64,000 bases of DNA from positions 71,085,349 to 71,149,348 of the forward strand of contig CM055096.1 in assembly GCA_029204225.1 (NCBI GenBank), in the 5' to 3' direction. The position numbers were made by a program, and so were the translations under genes. The notes beneath the pieces are model-generated. The model was given only the letters and a program-made list of their open reading frames with translations. It did not search any database and had not been told where the DNA came from. This DNA is from Diphasiastrum complanatum (taxonomy: Eukaryota; Streptophyta; Lycopodiopsida; Lycopodiales; Lycopodiaceae). Of the stretch, positions 37,052 to 48,130 are shown piece after piece (position 1 is the stretch's first letter; the number at the start of each line of letters is the position of its first letter).

Positions 37052-38677
37052 ATGGCTAAAGAATTGGAAGCTATCGGTTTTTTGTTTAGTGAAGATCAGT
37101 TGGATGGCACAAACTACTCCTTGTGGAGTTACATGATGAAGAGTCTTCTCATAGTGAAAGGGCTGTGGGATTTGGTCAATGGTGATGAGAAAAGGCCTCT
37201 ATCTTTGGAACCTCCTACACCTCGTGGATCATCATCATCATCATCATCTTCTTCAGCTCCATCTTCGGAAGAACAAAAGAAGTGGGATAGAAGAGATGCA
37301 CAAGCACATTCTATGGCTGCTCTTGCTGTGAAAAGATCTATCTTACCTCATATTAGGTCTTGTAAGACATCTAAAAGTGCGTGGGATACACTTTATACTA
37401 TGTATAGAATCAAAAATCCAGCAAGAGTGGTGTATCTCAGAAATCAACTTTCTTTGTTGAAGATGCAAGAAGGGGATCAAGTGACCAATCACTTGATGAA
37501 GATCAAAAATCTTCATGAGGAGCTTCTCAATATTGATGAGATAATTGAGGATGCTCAATTTGTTTCCATTACTCTCAACTCATTACCTTCCTCTTATCTT
37601 CCATTTGTTTCATCTTTGAGTATCTCTCTTAGGGGACAACAACTCTCCTTTGATGATCTTGTTGGGCTGTTTCTTCAAGAGGAGCAAACAAGCAAAATTT
37701 TGTGGGTGACACTCAACAAGATCTTCACGAAAGGCAAGGGCAAAGGCAAGTCAAAAGGAAAGGGGAAGCCTCCTTCCAAGGATGAGCAAAAGCCCATTGG
37801 AGATCAAAATGTCAACACTCAAAAGAACAAAGAGAAGTGTCATTATTGGAAGAAGTATGGGTAGTTCATCAAGGATTGTAAGAAGAAGCTTGCGAAAGAG
37901 GAGAGTAAAGGAATTGATACTAGTGCTTCACTTGCTGCTTTGGAGCAAGAGCTTGAAGCTAGTAGTGATCTCTTCAACCAAGACTATGTTTGTGTGTCTA
38001 ATATTGCTTCTACTAGTACTTCTACATCTATGAGAAATTCAGGTTCTGTTTTGCAAGTTGCTGATTTTCAGCCCATTGAATGGGTGATTGATAGTGGTGC
38101 TACGCATCATATGACTTCTCGCAAAGAAGCATTCACTAAATTAGTGAAAGTGCAAAATGGAAGCAAGGTACAATGTGCGGATAATGCATCTTATTCTATT
38201 CATGGAATTGGAATTGTAGCCACCATTCTGCCTAATGGTGAAGAAAAGTATGTTAAGAATGTGCTTTATGTTCCGAGAATCAGAAAGAATCTTCTTTTAG
38301 TTTCAACTATGTTGAAGCAAGGACTAGTTGTTGAGTTCAAAGAAGATAAGTGTCTTGTCAAAGATCCTAAAAGATCTCTCTTGATTATTGTTTCGGGAAC
38401 AATGCATGTTGGCTTATTCATTATGGATACCTATGAGCAACGAATTCCCTCTATATGTCTTGTTGCTTCTACATCACAATCATTGGAGTTGGCTGAATTG
38501 TGGCATGCAAGGTTTGGGCATCTCAACTTTGCAAGTTTGAAGAAGCTGAAGACATTTAATATTGTAGAAGATTTTCCTACTATTCAGCAACCGGAAGGGC
38601 ATGTATGCGAGGGGTGCATACTTGGAAAGTTTCGAAGGAAACCTTTTCCAATTGACGAAAAATATAAGGGTTCTTGA
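37052..38677 (+). pseudogene. Copia D gag, protease and integrase zinc finger
   Basis: Gag starts MAKELEAIGFLFSEDQLDGT (37052), with the copia gag pattern DGTNYSLWSYMMKSLL, SAWDTLYTMYRI and LFLQEEQ. A Ser run and a Lys/Gly basic tail precede the knuckle CHYWKKYG, where TAG (37862-37864) replaces His and Trp replaces Cys, followed by FIKDCKKK. The same frame continues to protease WVIDSGATHHMTSRKEAF with the intact DSGA aspartate site, then NVLYVPRIRKNLLLVS, and the integrase finger ELWHARFGHLNFASLKKL with CEGCILGK (HHCC). It ends at TGA 38675-38677 after a frameshift. The early 36998 start is not used, because the homology begins at 37052. Confidence 0.92.
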
Positions 38678-41261
38678 TAAATTTGATTTGGTTCATAGTG
38701 ATGTTTGTGGACCGAATCCATTGGAAAGTGCATCTATTTTGTGACTTTTATTGATGACTTTTCCCATTTTACATGGATCAATCCTATGAAGGCTAAATTG
38801 GAAGGTTTTCAACATTTCAAAGATTTTCTAGCAATGGTGGAAAATCAGTTTGGGCATTCTTTGAAGACCCAATGCACCGATCGAGGAGGGGAATACATCA
38901 ATAGTACATTCGGTGCATTTTTTTGAGAGAAGGGAATTCCACATCAAATGACAACTCAGCTATACATCTCAACAAAATGGTGTTGTCGAGCGAAAGAATC
39001 GCACACTTATGGAGATGGCCCGTTGCATGCTCAAAGCAAAGGGGCTGCCTCACAAGTTTTGGGCTGAAGCAGTTATAATGGAAGCATACATAAGCAATTG
39101 TTGTCCTACTAAAGCATTGAAAGTATTAACTCCTTATGAAGTTTGGTATGGAAAGAAGCCTTCAATCTCTCACTTTCGCATTTTTGGTTGTACGGCTTAT
39201 GCTTTTGTTCCGGATAAACTTCGTACAAAGCTTGAGAATAAAGGAGTTAAATGCATTTTTGTTGGATATGATAGTGAAAGAAAAGGCTATAGGTTGTTCA
39301 ATTTGAGCACTAACAAGATTATTGTTAGTCGTGATGTGCATTTTGATGAAAAGAATTCATTAGATGTGTCCCCAACTCATATCTTGAAGGGGGACAGCTC
39401 ACATAGTGTGAATGTTAAAGTTTTTCCAAATTTGGTACCATCTTCTATTGCTGGAGATAAGGGACGGCAATCAACCAGTTTTGAACTGCCCAACACCTCA
39501 TCAAGTTTAGAGCCTAATGTTCATCAAAAGCCGCCCATTGTTGCTCAAAATCAGCTTGCAGGAACTGTTGGACAACAAGGACCAGTTTTGGAATATCTTG
39601 GACAACCAAGTGCAGTGTCGGAAGATCTTGGACAACAAATTGCAAGAAGAGACATGGCTGTTGGACAGCCCAAAACAGTACCACGATGGCTATTATCGAC
39701 TTTGTGTGACAGCAAAGTAAGTTCATTTTATGATGGAAAGGTACATGCCTCTACAAAATCAGTGGACTATGCTGATTTTTCAAATTTTGCTCTTACATCT
39801 CATGGAGATGTTGTGGAAGAACCTGATTAATATGAGCAGGCCAAGGGAGTAAAATATTGGGAGGATGCGATGCAAGATGAGTATGACTCACTCATGAAGA
39901 ACCAGATTTGGGTTCTTGTTGATCTCCCTCATGGGAAGAAGGCTCTAAATGGGTATACAAAATCAAGTATAAGGCAGATGGTACCATTGAACTTGTTGCC
40001 AAAGGCTATGCTCAGCAAAAGGGGATTGATTATGAGGAGATTTTTCCCCCTACTGCTTGGATGACTACCGTGAGGGTAGTAACTTCCTTGGCTGCCCGGT
40101 TAAAGGCCAAGAAGAAAAATTTTGTCTTCTCAAAAAGGCAATTTATGGACTGAAGCAAGCTCCGAGGGTGTGGTATCAAAAGATACATGCCTATTTTTGT
40201 GATCGTGGGTTTACTAATAGTCCTAGCGAATCTACTCTTTATGTCAAGCATACTTCAGATTATATCATCATTATTTTGCTTTATGTTGATGATATTATTA
40301 TTACGGGAAGTAATGAGCACCAGATTGATGCCGTAATACTTGATCTTGGTATGGTTTTTGAAACCTCAAATTTAGGCCTATTGCATTTTTATCTTGGTCT
40401 TGAATTTGTACAAGAAGGGGCTAGAATTGTCATCTCTCAAGAACGCTACATTGGACAGATTTTGAAGCAGTTCAAGATGGAAGATTACAAGGTGGTTGCT
40501 ACACCTATGGAGACAGGCCTAAAATTAAGTAGTCAAGGTGATGGTGGACCATTTGATACTACTTTATATTTTCAAGCTATTGGATGTCTCATTTACCTAT
40601 GTAATTCAAGACTAGACATTTCTTATAGTGTCTTACTCATGAGTCAATTCATGCATGCCCCGACGACATCACATTGGAAAGCATTGAAGAGGATCTTTCG
40701 ATATCTTCAAGGAACAAGAAGTCATGGACTAGTTTTTCCTGCTTGTAATGATGCATGTTTGGTTGGTTTTAGTGACTCCGATTGGGGTGGAGATCAAGAC
40801 ACTAGACACTCTACAATGGACATTGCTTTTTCTATGGAAATTCTACAACTTCTTGGTCAAGTAAAAAGCAGCCCACTATTGCTACTTCTTCTTGTGAGGC
40901 AGAATATAGAGCGATATTTTCAGCCACAACAGAGTGTCTATGGCTGACAAGACTACTTGTTGGCTTGAAGTTCGGCGAGCCCTCGACCACTCTTATCTTG
41001 AGTGATAGTCAAAGTGCTATTGTCATTGCACGGAATCCTATTTTTCATGCGAGGATGAAGCACATCGAGATCCATTATCACTTTGTTCGGGAGAGACTTC
41101 ATGATGGCGACATTTTACTTGAGTATTGTCCTACAAAGGATAATATTGTGGACCTCTTCACTAAGGCTTTGCCTAGAGTTAGATTTGAAGCTTTATACAA
41201 AGCTTTAAACATGGTGGCTTTATTACATAATGAAGATTTCAGTTTTTGCATTGTCATTTAA
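38678..41261 (+). pseudogene. Copia D integrase core, RT and RNase H
   Basis: Continues pol in shifting frames. Integrase core: HSDVCGP (first Asp), TFIDDFSHFTW, QCTDRGGEYIN (second Asp) and a shifted VVERKN segment near 38980 (Glu). Then MEMARCMLKAKGLPHKFWAE, TPYEVWYGKKPSISHFRIFG and FVGYDSERKGYRLF. RT starts WEDAMQDEYDSLMKNQIWVL. About 120 bp around the first catalytic Asp (the DVK.AFLNG motif) are missing at about 40085-40105, where RVVTSLAAR jumps to GQEEKFCLLKKAIYGLKQAP. YVDD is intact (LLYVDDIIITGSN). RNase H: SDSDWGGDQDT, a frameshift near 40830, SDSQSAIVIA, HIEIHYHFVRE, VDLFTKALP. Confidence 0.93.
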
Positions 41262-41267
41262 GGAGGG

Positions 41268-41706
41268 TGTTAGAAATAAATGACTATGCTAAAGTTAATC
41301 CATAGGTTACTTTGACTCAAAAGGTCGAGATTTGTGTAACCATGGGTTTTTAGTTATTTAGGCTATCTTAAGTTCAGTTGGACCCAATTTTGGTCATGTA
41401 CTAACTCATGGGTCCTTAGGGGTCTAATTATGTTTAGGGGCCCTATCTTGACTTTTGGGGGTGCCCTACATTTAGTAAGTGGTTAAGTTTAGGGTTTGTT
41501 GGTATTTGGCCACATCCAGGTAGAGTACTTAGATGCTCATTGTGTATTCCATTTTTACAGTTTTGGCTAAGCATTGCTCTCCATTGCTTGTGTTGTTGTT
41601 TTCTCTCTCTCTCTCTTAGAGGAGGGCGCCCAGCCTCTTCTCTCTTGTTTCCTGTGGAGATTGATTGATAACTAGATCTTGGTGACTTGACTCTTGCTTT
41701 CCTACA
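41268..41706 (+). repeat. 3' LTR of copia D
   Basis: 439 bp, starting TGTTAGAAATAAATG after 'aaggaggg' and ending CTTTCCTACA. It has a longer block around 41560-41600 and lacks 11 bp relative to the 5' LTR. Confidence 0.96.
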
Positions 41707-41711
41707 CACCT

Positions 41712-42015
41712 TTGAAGAGCACTCCACCAATTTGCCACTATATCCATATAGTTGGAGGTAGATAGTCTCTCACTAGATTCCAATAGAAAGGAACCCATAG
41801 ATGCCATGTAATAGTGAAGACTCCTTGTGATTTAGACAATAAAATGTTGCTTCTATCTCACTATAGGATCCTTGAAAGGTGTACTAAACACTCCAAGAAT
41901 CCACAAATCACTCAAATACAAACCAATTGTATGAAAGAAGGTGGCTATGACCTCAAAATAATGACTAGATCTCAAATAGATGACATTGGCAAGCCTCTTC
42001 TTGAATTTTTTGGTC
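41712..42015 (-). pseudogene. Gag start and leader of copia B-like fragment, with repeat R4b
   Basis: Minus strand: ATG at 41807 opens MASMGSFLLESSERLSTSNY, the typical copia gag start (compare copia B: GSAGAYLLEASERLNSTNYA). Right after this the frame changes to the unrelated DIVANWWSALQR segment, which shows an internal deletion or fusion, and is then cut by copia D. Upstream (41874-42015) lies the R4 repeat, inverted relative to 21764-21903. It may be the leader of this family. Confidence 0.6.
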
Positions 42016-42384
42016 AACCTAGCAAGATATGATCAAACCAAATGTGTCCACATAGGTATAGGTGCCCTACCTAACCCTCTTCAAAAGCTTATAACTTCTT
42101 ATTGGCTCTACCAAATGGAGTGAAACAAATTGCTACAAAAACTAGACAAAACTAGCTTGCAAACAAGCTACTAGCACCAAATTTGGATCTCACTTGGAAG
42201 AGAACCACCCAGATGAATTTGGATGTCCTTCACACATGTATGACCACTGAATTTTGTATAGTACTAGATCTGGTCCATCCATATGATAATGAACCCTCTT
42301 GATCCAAAAAATCACTAAGATAGCATGAAGGATGCAATCAACACTCTCTAGATCTTGATTTTCATGAAAATTTCAAAACTATGG
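42016..42384. other. Unassigned non-coding DNA
   Basis: AT-rich, with one CACACATGTATG word near 42230. No frame or boundary recognised. Confidence 0.35.
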
Positions 42385-43594
42385 ATGACAATACCTTCAC
42401 CTTCAATCATATGTGAGTTCTTGTCTCCAAAGTGAATGAATTTCTGCGTACTACAAGCGAATAGTCATGGAACCATTCTTGATGGCTTGTCATGTGTTGT
42501 CTCGCACTGGAATCGAGGAACCATTCCTCCTGTTGATTGACATGGTAATGATTCACCATGAATGCATTATGCTCATCATCATCTTCGAGGCTCTATTGCA
42601 TTTCTGTTGCTGCATTGGTTTATCGGTCCAGCTGTTGTTTCTTCTTCTTCTTGTTGTTGAACTTGAGTATTTGTGTGGTAGTCCCAAATCTCATGATTCG
42701 TCCTTTTGTAGTATTGACTGAACATCTTCTTCTTGTTTTGAGCAGGTCATTGATTCTGGGGGCTTGGCTTCTGTGACTGTTTCTAATTTGGGTCGAATTG
42801 TTGACCACCTTCTTCTTCATCAGTTGCTTCTTGGAGCCTCTCTTGGAATTATGAGCTTGTGAGTCTTTGATGGAGGATGTACCATTTCTTCGAATCTCCT
42901 CCTGTAGCAGCATGATTATGACTCTAGACAAGGAAAGTTCTAAGTGGGTAAAAATGGCCATCAACCAGTTTTTATATGAGGACAATAGGCTAGACAATAA
43001 AGTCATGACAACATTTGAATATTCGATGATTGAACCTATTGATGCCAACTGCTCAAGAAGAGCCTTAAACGTAGTAATGTAAGTCTGAATAAAATCACCT
43101 TCTCACATTCTGAGAGAGAGAAATTTTTTTCTCAAATGCAATTTTGAAGTGATGTCCCTCAATTTGTAGAGTGTGCTCAGAATGTCTCAAGCTTATTTCA
43201 AAGATTGGGCTTGTCTGATGTGGCCAATCTGTGTGTTTGATATATTAAGGGAGATTAAGGTGAAAGCCTTACCATCTTTGAGCTTCCATTTAGAAATGCC
43301 TTGCTCATCGACATTGCGAAGTACTTTGATACATGCGAGTTATCTCCCAAAGTTCCTTGGCCATTAACACCACTTTCATCTTGAATTTTCACATATGGTA
43401 ATTTGATTCATCAAGCTTATCTACTATTAGACCATACTTCAATTGAGAATCCATGTGGAAATTGGGAGAAGGTTTATGCAGACAGTAGATTGTATGATCT
43501 CTAGACAATTTAGTGAATGCTTACTTTGTATCAGAACAAGAAATGTTCTGATATTGTATGCTTTAAAATCAAATTACCAATCTGATATTAGATA
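42385..43594 (-). pseudogene. Copia M gag and protease
   Basis: Minus strand, behind the M 5' LTR. Gag shows WDILSTLYKLRDITSKLHLR, SIGSIIEYSNVVMTLLSSLL, LSRVIIMLLQEEIRRNG and a basic Lys/Arg tail. The knuckle is broken (SVNTTKGRIMRFGTTTQ in a shifted frame, matching the A-family CKRTGHEIKDC pattern). A protease remnant near 42520-42470 reads WFLDSSARQHMTSHQEWF, with DSSA for DSGA, and the copia 'VKVLS' end is at about 42390. Integrase and the rest are missing. This is a relative of family A, with several frame breaks. Confidence 0.82.
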
Positions 43595-43609
43595 GTGGCT
43601 TTGATACCA
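43595..43609 (-). other. Primer-binding site of copia M
   Basis: Minus strand TGGTATCAAAGCCAC directly after the LTR end; Met-tRNA type with one mismatch to TGGTATCAGAGC. Confidence 0.8.
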
Positions 43610-43928
43610 TGTTTGGAATCGAATGGAATGACTCCTCGGTGCATGAGCTACGTCTATTGGATTTGAGCTATCTTTGATAATTCGATGGTAGCTCTACTTG
43701 ATCCAAGCGTCGATGTTGCGAGGATCAAAACAATCAATTCCATAGACACACACAAGATCATTTAATGAAGAAATGTGTAAAAATAGATTAGATTAAGAGC
43801 ATTAATCTACAAATTGTCAACAAAAGACCAGACTTAGACGATACAGAGAATGTGCAAGCAACACGATGGCAACTGTGTTAACTGGAATGAATATTATATA
43901 AGTCTACTCAAAATTAAAAGCCAAAACA
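43610..43928 (-). repeat. 5' LTR of copia M
   Basis: 319 bp; on the minus strand TGTTTTGGC to ATTCCAAACA. The terminal 5 bp form an inverted repeat (TGTTT/AAACA). A TATA-like 'atattatataag' lies near 43890. Confidence 0.75.
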
Positions 43929-43978
43929 TCTACATCTTGTAAATTCAAATCATCAACCCTCGGTTGGTTCTTTGGCAA

Positions 43979-45355
43979 TCATTTTTTCTTGCCCTTTGGA
44001 TCTACTTGCAATATTTCAAATTCGTACTTCTCCAAAAAAAAAGCATTCGTTGAAGTGGTGCGCAACCAATGGATGCGTAGTAGTTTTGTCTGATTGCTAT
44101 TTTGAATGAAACCAAGTACTTTGGCAATCCAAAATGGATGTCCTTCATTGTTTTCTGAAGCTAGAAGTGACAAGGCCTCCAATTTGGATTTCATTCAAAT
44201 CGTCGTGCCACCTCATTTTTGCAGCTTTTACACTTTGCCTATTCTTCCTTGAGCCCACATAAATTTCACGTTCTTCACCTTGCACAAGCTGCAAGAAATC
44301 ATTATCTCGAGGAAGATTTGAAGGTTCGACAAATGTAGTTGAAGTTCCTAATCTATGAGGCCAATGAAATTCTTCAGTTGTTGATGAGTGTTCGAAATTG
44401 AGCAAACTGATTTTTTGTTCCTCGAAACGTCCATCCACCAATGCTGATCAAACTCATCAAAAAATTGATAAGCTGCTTGAATACCTGATTCCAAAAAATT
44501 TAATGATGCAAATGGATCAACCTCACGATGCTCTCTTTGTGCTTTTTGTTCTTCTAGCATGGACTTCATGGGAGACAACACAACAAGCTTGATTTGACCA
44601 GATGGCACATTGAACAAACACCCTTCAACAGGTAGCCAGAAACTGAACTTGAGAATTGTTTGCCCCATAGCAATGTGATGTCAGTTTCAATAAATTTGAT
44701 TTTGAACTGGTGTTGAAAGCTAATGTCATTAATAGTATTAACACAAAAATTTGTTTCATTGGACGCCTCAATATATTCACAAAAATCATACGTGTGTCTA
44801 ATTAACGCACATCTGGCTTTGGCACGTATGATTTTTCGACAATGCTCTGAAGCACTAGTAAAGAAAATGCCATTTTGTGTCTTAGTCTTTTGGAAAAACA
44901 ACTAAACAACTGAACAATTTGATCATGGGTGTGGCCCACCAACAAAAATCCTACTTTGAAGTTTTTGAATTTCTTTTTTTCTCTACCAACATGGAGAATT
45001 AAGCCAGAATAGTTTGATTTTTATTTTCCCTAGTGGTGTTGCCAAGTTGCAAATAGAGTATTTCTAGAAGATTATCACCAAATTCACAAATTATCTTTCG
45101 TATAATGGTGATTGTCAAATTTGGATTGTTTCGAACATTGGGATAGCTAAAAAAATTCTTTCGACTCCAATGTGCCATTAAACACAAGTGCTCCAACGAG
45201 ATGAACCTGAATAAAATATGCCCCATTCAAATTTTTTGGCACTTTAACGAAATGAAGTAACATCATTTTCTTCTGATCCATGCCATCGATGACAAGGACT
45301 AGATACTTTTGTGGACATTCAATCACTTGACCACTTAGCCTTGGTGAGTTTTACA
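43979..45355 (-). pseudogene. Decayed ORF resembling DUF7869 / BAH-like transposon-derived protein
   Basis: A minus-strand coding stretch in at least four frame-shifted pieces. N-terminal piece: YLVLVIDGMDQKKMMLLHFV, FIQVHLVGALVFNGTLES, NNPNLTITIIRKIICEFGDN, LGNTTRENKNQTILA, then KVGFLLVGHTHDQIVQLFSC. These read like the metal-binding core of the DUF7869 family ('IDGMDQ', 'DNT.REN', 'LVGHTH.dIDQ.F'), recalled from memory. C-terminal pieces: LVVLSPMKSMLEEQKAQREH, RKNRQSVKAAKMRWHDDLNE and GHPFWIAKVLGFIQNSN with RIHWLRT, which looks like a BAH-type chromatin-reader strand pattern. It is cut near the 5' LTR of copia GH. Its activity is unknown; a transposon origin is inferred. Confidence 0.55.
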
Positions 45356-45363
45356 TAAATCTA

Positions 45364-45636
45364 AGTAGAATTAAAGTAGAATCACTGTGCTACTGTACTG
45401 TGGGTCCTATCAGTTGATAAGAATCAGTTGGCCTCGCCACAAGGCAAGTCGACGGGACACGCGTCCCGCCAACGGCAACCTGGGTCATGCATGGGTTGCC
45501 TGAGTGAACAACTATATGTACAGTGTAATTTCATTTTGAGAAATACAGTTGCTATGTGAGCTTGGTGTGGAGAGTGTTTTCTGTCTATTTTACTGTGTAG
45601 CATGATCTGTGTTCCTGTTTGAAGCAAATTCTAAGT
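45364..45636 (+). repeat. 5' LTR of copia GH
   Basis: About 273 bp; near-identical to 10672-10920. Starts GTAGAATTAAAG, ends AATTCTAAGT. It is preceded by ATCTA (45359-45363), which matches the five bases that follow the other LTR at 10921-10925. Has a 17-bp and an 8-bp insertion relative to the 3' LTR. The ends are not the usual TG...CA. Confidence 0.9.
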
Positions 45637-45652
45637 TGGTATCAGAGCCGTA
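45637..45652 (+). other. Primer-binding site of copia GH
   Basis: TGGTATCAGAGCCGTA directly after the LTR; initiator Met-tRNA type. Confidence 0.92.
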
Positions 45653-47416
45653 CAGGGAGTGTACACACGGTACAACATCGTCATTGAAGAGAGCTTCGGG
45701 AGAACTGTCTTCTGAGAGTTCGGGGTTTACGATGGGTTGAAGACGGAAGGAGAAGCACTGGTGCAGAGAGTTTAGCACACATAAGCTTGGCGAGCTTGAG
45801 ACTGTGTGAGGATTCAGAGACCAGAGTTGTCGGCTGAATCAGAACCTCAGCAAACGAGATTTTGAAATTCCAAAAGAAGGCTACTTGGTGTTTGCAGTCA
45901 GTGTGCATTCAATCGGACACCGTTCGACAAACGGATTGAAGCATCAGCTTTCCAGCAGTAGGACGACCTTAGAGGAAGAGAATAAGCCTGTCAGAAGACT
46001 GTGAATAGGAAGCCAAGAGTAGTTTTCTGAGAAAAACCCTGGCCTAGGGTTTGAAAGCTCAAGAAAGCGGATTTCTCTCCATTCTGAATCGTTTTGGAAG
46101 CTGTGAAGATCCAGAGGAGGGCACCCTAGATGTGCGAATCAGACCTGAGAAGGTCGTGGCTGGCCGAGGAAGCATGAGGGTGCATGATCAATTCTCTGTT
46201 GGCAGCCATAGCTACAACCCGTGGAGAAAAGAGAGAAGGAGAGAGCGGACAGGTCGCGCGCGAGGAACCATGAGGAGCATGTAGCGTTTGTAAGTATTTA
46301 GCGGCTTCAGGAGTGTAGTTTGACGCGCCGATGTAAGGATGTTTGGGTGATATGATCCTCATAATATTGCCACATTATTGCATCAAGAAATATGATTAGA
46401 AAATTTGTTCCAAAGTCAATATAAACTTGTAGTCAATAATACATCCATTCTCGAGCTTTTACTTCTTTCAAGTCAACTTATCATGTTACAAAGGTTTTAA
46501 ATTTTAGCAGGCCCTTCGTATTGATCTGCTTATGCTCATGTATTTATGAATGCATGCCCATATACTCAATACAATTAAGATCCAAATTGTAGAGTAACCA
46601 ATAATTTATTATGTTGTTTTTCATTTTATATGTGTATGATGCAAACAAATCTAGAAACATTCTATCTATTATGCTGTATGATTTAAATGTTGAATGTATT
46701 GGTAGTTAACTGATTGAGTTCTCGTCTCTTGCCATGCAATGATGAATTATAAGTCACAACTGGGTCGTGTAGGTTAGGGAGCATATTTACTCCTAACACC
46801 TTTTTTATTTCTATAGTCGATTTGATTCTATTGATGACATTCTGAGAAGTCTCCACAATGATCGACGGACAGGATTAATTGCATCTAGACCACAGGATTG
46901 GAACCCATCGTTGGATATGGGTGAAGTGGACCCATGAGGGGTTGAAAAGCAAATAGAACTTCAACTTCATTAAAAAATTTCAAAGTGAAAGTTGAGTTGG
47001 GTCCCAAACTCATGAAAGGTGAAGTTTCTTCATTCTGAAAAAACAGTTCAAAAACAAGAGAAGTCTCTATTTTTGCATCCTTTGTCCTTTTTGACCCAAA
47101 CGAAAGGCTATAACCTCCAACGAAGGGCACCCGGATTGTACCTACAAGTACGGTACAACAAAACAGAGTGATTGCATCGGAGAAAGTGTTCGAAGTGCAT
47201 CAAAAGTGATTTCATTATTCCATTGGGCACGTAATTGGGAGTTGACGACTGAGTGCATTTCGGAAGACGACGCCGATTTGGATTTCAATTTGGTGAAAAA
47301 GCGGCGAGTGGCCTGGTAAGGAAAAAAGTGCAGGTCATTATTTTTAACTTCTGACATCACAGTTGGCCTCAGCATACTGCTTTTAGCCTACGGCAGAAGT
47401 TTCAAGCAATTTTGCG
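45653..47416 (+). other. Long leader of copia GH, possibly with an insertion
   Basis: 1.76 kb between the primer-binding site and gag, two to three times the leader of copia D. The first 700 bp are G+A-rich and contain a 77-codon frame (46051-46284) of no known family. From about 46330 to 46900 the DNA is AT-rich and unlike its surroundings, which suggests an inserted piece, but no inverted repeats or duplicated site were seen. Confidence 0.4.
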
Positions 47417-48130
47417 ATGACAAACATGGGAGAGTCCATTTTGAGTGAAAGTAGCAAACTGGACGGGATTTCCAACTATGCAGTGTGGAAATTCAAAATG
47501 AAAAACATACTGATGGAGAAAGACATGTGGGAAGTCATCACAGGTGATGAGAGAAGGTCGCCAAATGAAGCGGATATCAAAGTGTTCGACAAAAAGGTGA
47601 GGAAAGCTTTGACCTTCATTAACTTGTCAGTGAAGGATCACATCATTACCCACATTTGTGATGTTGCACCCAGATATGCATGAGATGTGCTAAAGGAGCA
47701 GTTCGAGACGTCAAATCCATCAAGAATCATGTTTCTGAAGTCAAAGCTGAATAGTGCCCGAATGGAGCAAGGAGAGCACATTCAGACGTACATGACCAAA
47801 ATCAAGACAATGAGGGATGAACTGCATTCTATTGGTGAGCGCATATGTGATGTGGAGCTGGTGCACAATGCATTGTGGGGCATTGCAGAACCCTATCAGA
47901 TGTTTGTGAGTGGAATAACATCAAGAGAAAGATTGCCAACCTTTGATGAGCTCATAGGAATCTTGATGCAGGAAGAGCAACGACGAGAAATGGTGAAAGC
48001 TAGATGTCAAAATACTGACGATCAGGCACTTGCGACATGCCAAAAACGAGGCAAGGGCAAGGGCAAGAAGAAGTCTAAACAACAATTTGCCAAGACTGAG
48101 GAGGATGAGGGATCTTCTAGTAAGACAAGA
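47417..48130 (+). pseudogene. Copia GH gag
   Basis: Starts MTNMGESILSESSKLDGISN. Copia gag motifs follow: YAVWKFKMKNILMEKDMWEV, SARMEQGEHIQTYMTKIKTM, DELHSIGERICDVELVHNAL and ELIGILMQEEQRREM. TGA at 47681-47683 replaces the Trp usual in 'A.W..L...F'; otherwise the same frame stays open to 48229. A frameshift around 48120 moves the zinc knuckle into the next frame. Basic Lys/Gly tail at 48040-48080. Confidence 0.93.

Larger units (their letters stand above)
35914..41706 (+). mobile_element. Copia D, structurally complete LTR retrotransposon
   Basis: 5793 bp with both LTRs, primer-binding site, gag-pol in the copia order (gag, protease, integrase, RT, RNase H), a polypurine tract (41259-41267) and the 5-bp duplication CACCT (35909-35913 and 41707-41711). 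The LTRs differ at roughly 20 positions plus two indels, so insertion is not very recent. Coding capacity is lost through several stops and frameshifts and an internal RT deletion. It sits inside a minus-strand copia B-like fragment. Confidence 0.96.

Noticed and set aside
46051-46284. 77-codon frame in the copia GH leader
   Set aside because: Sits between primer-binding site and gag, Arg-rich, no known family; probably chance.
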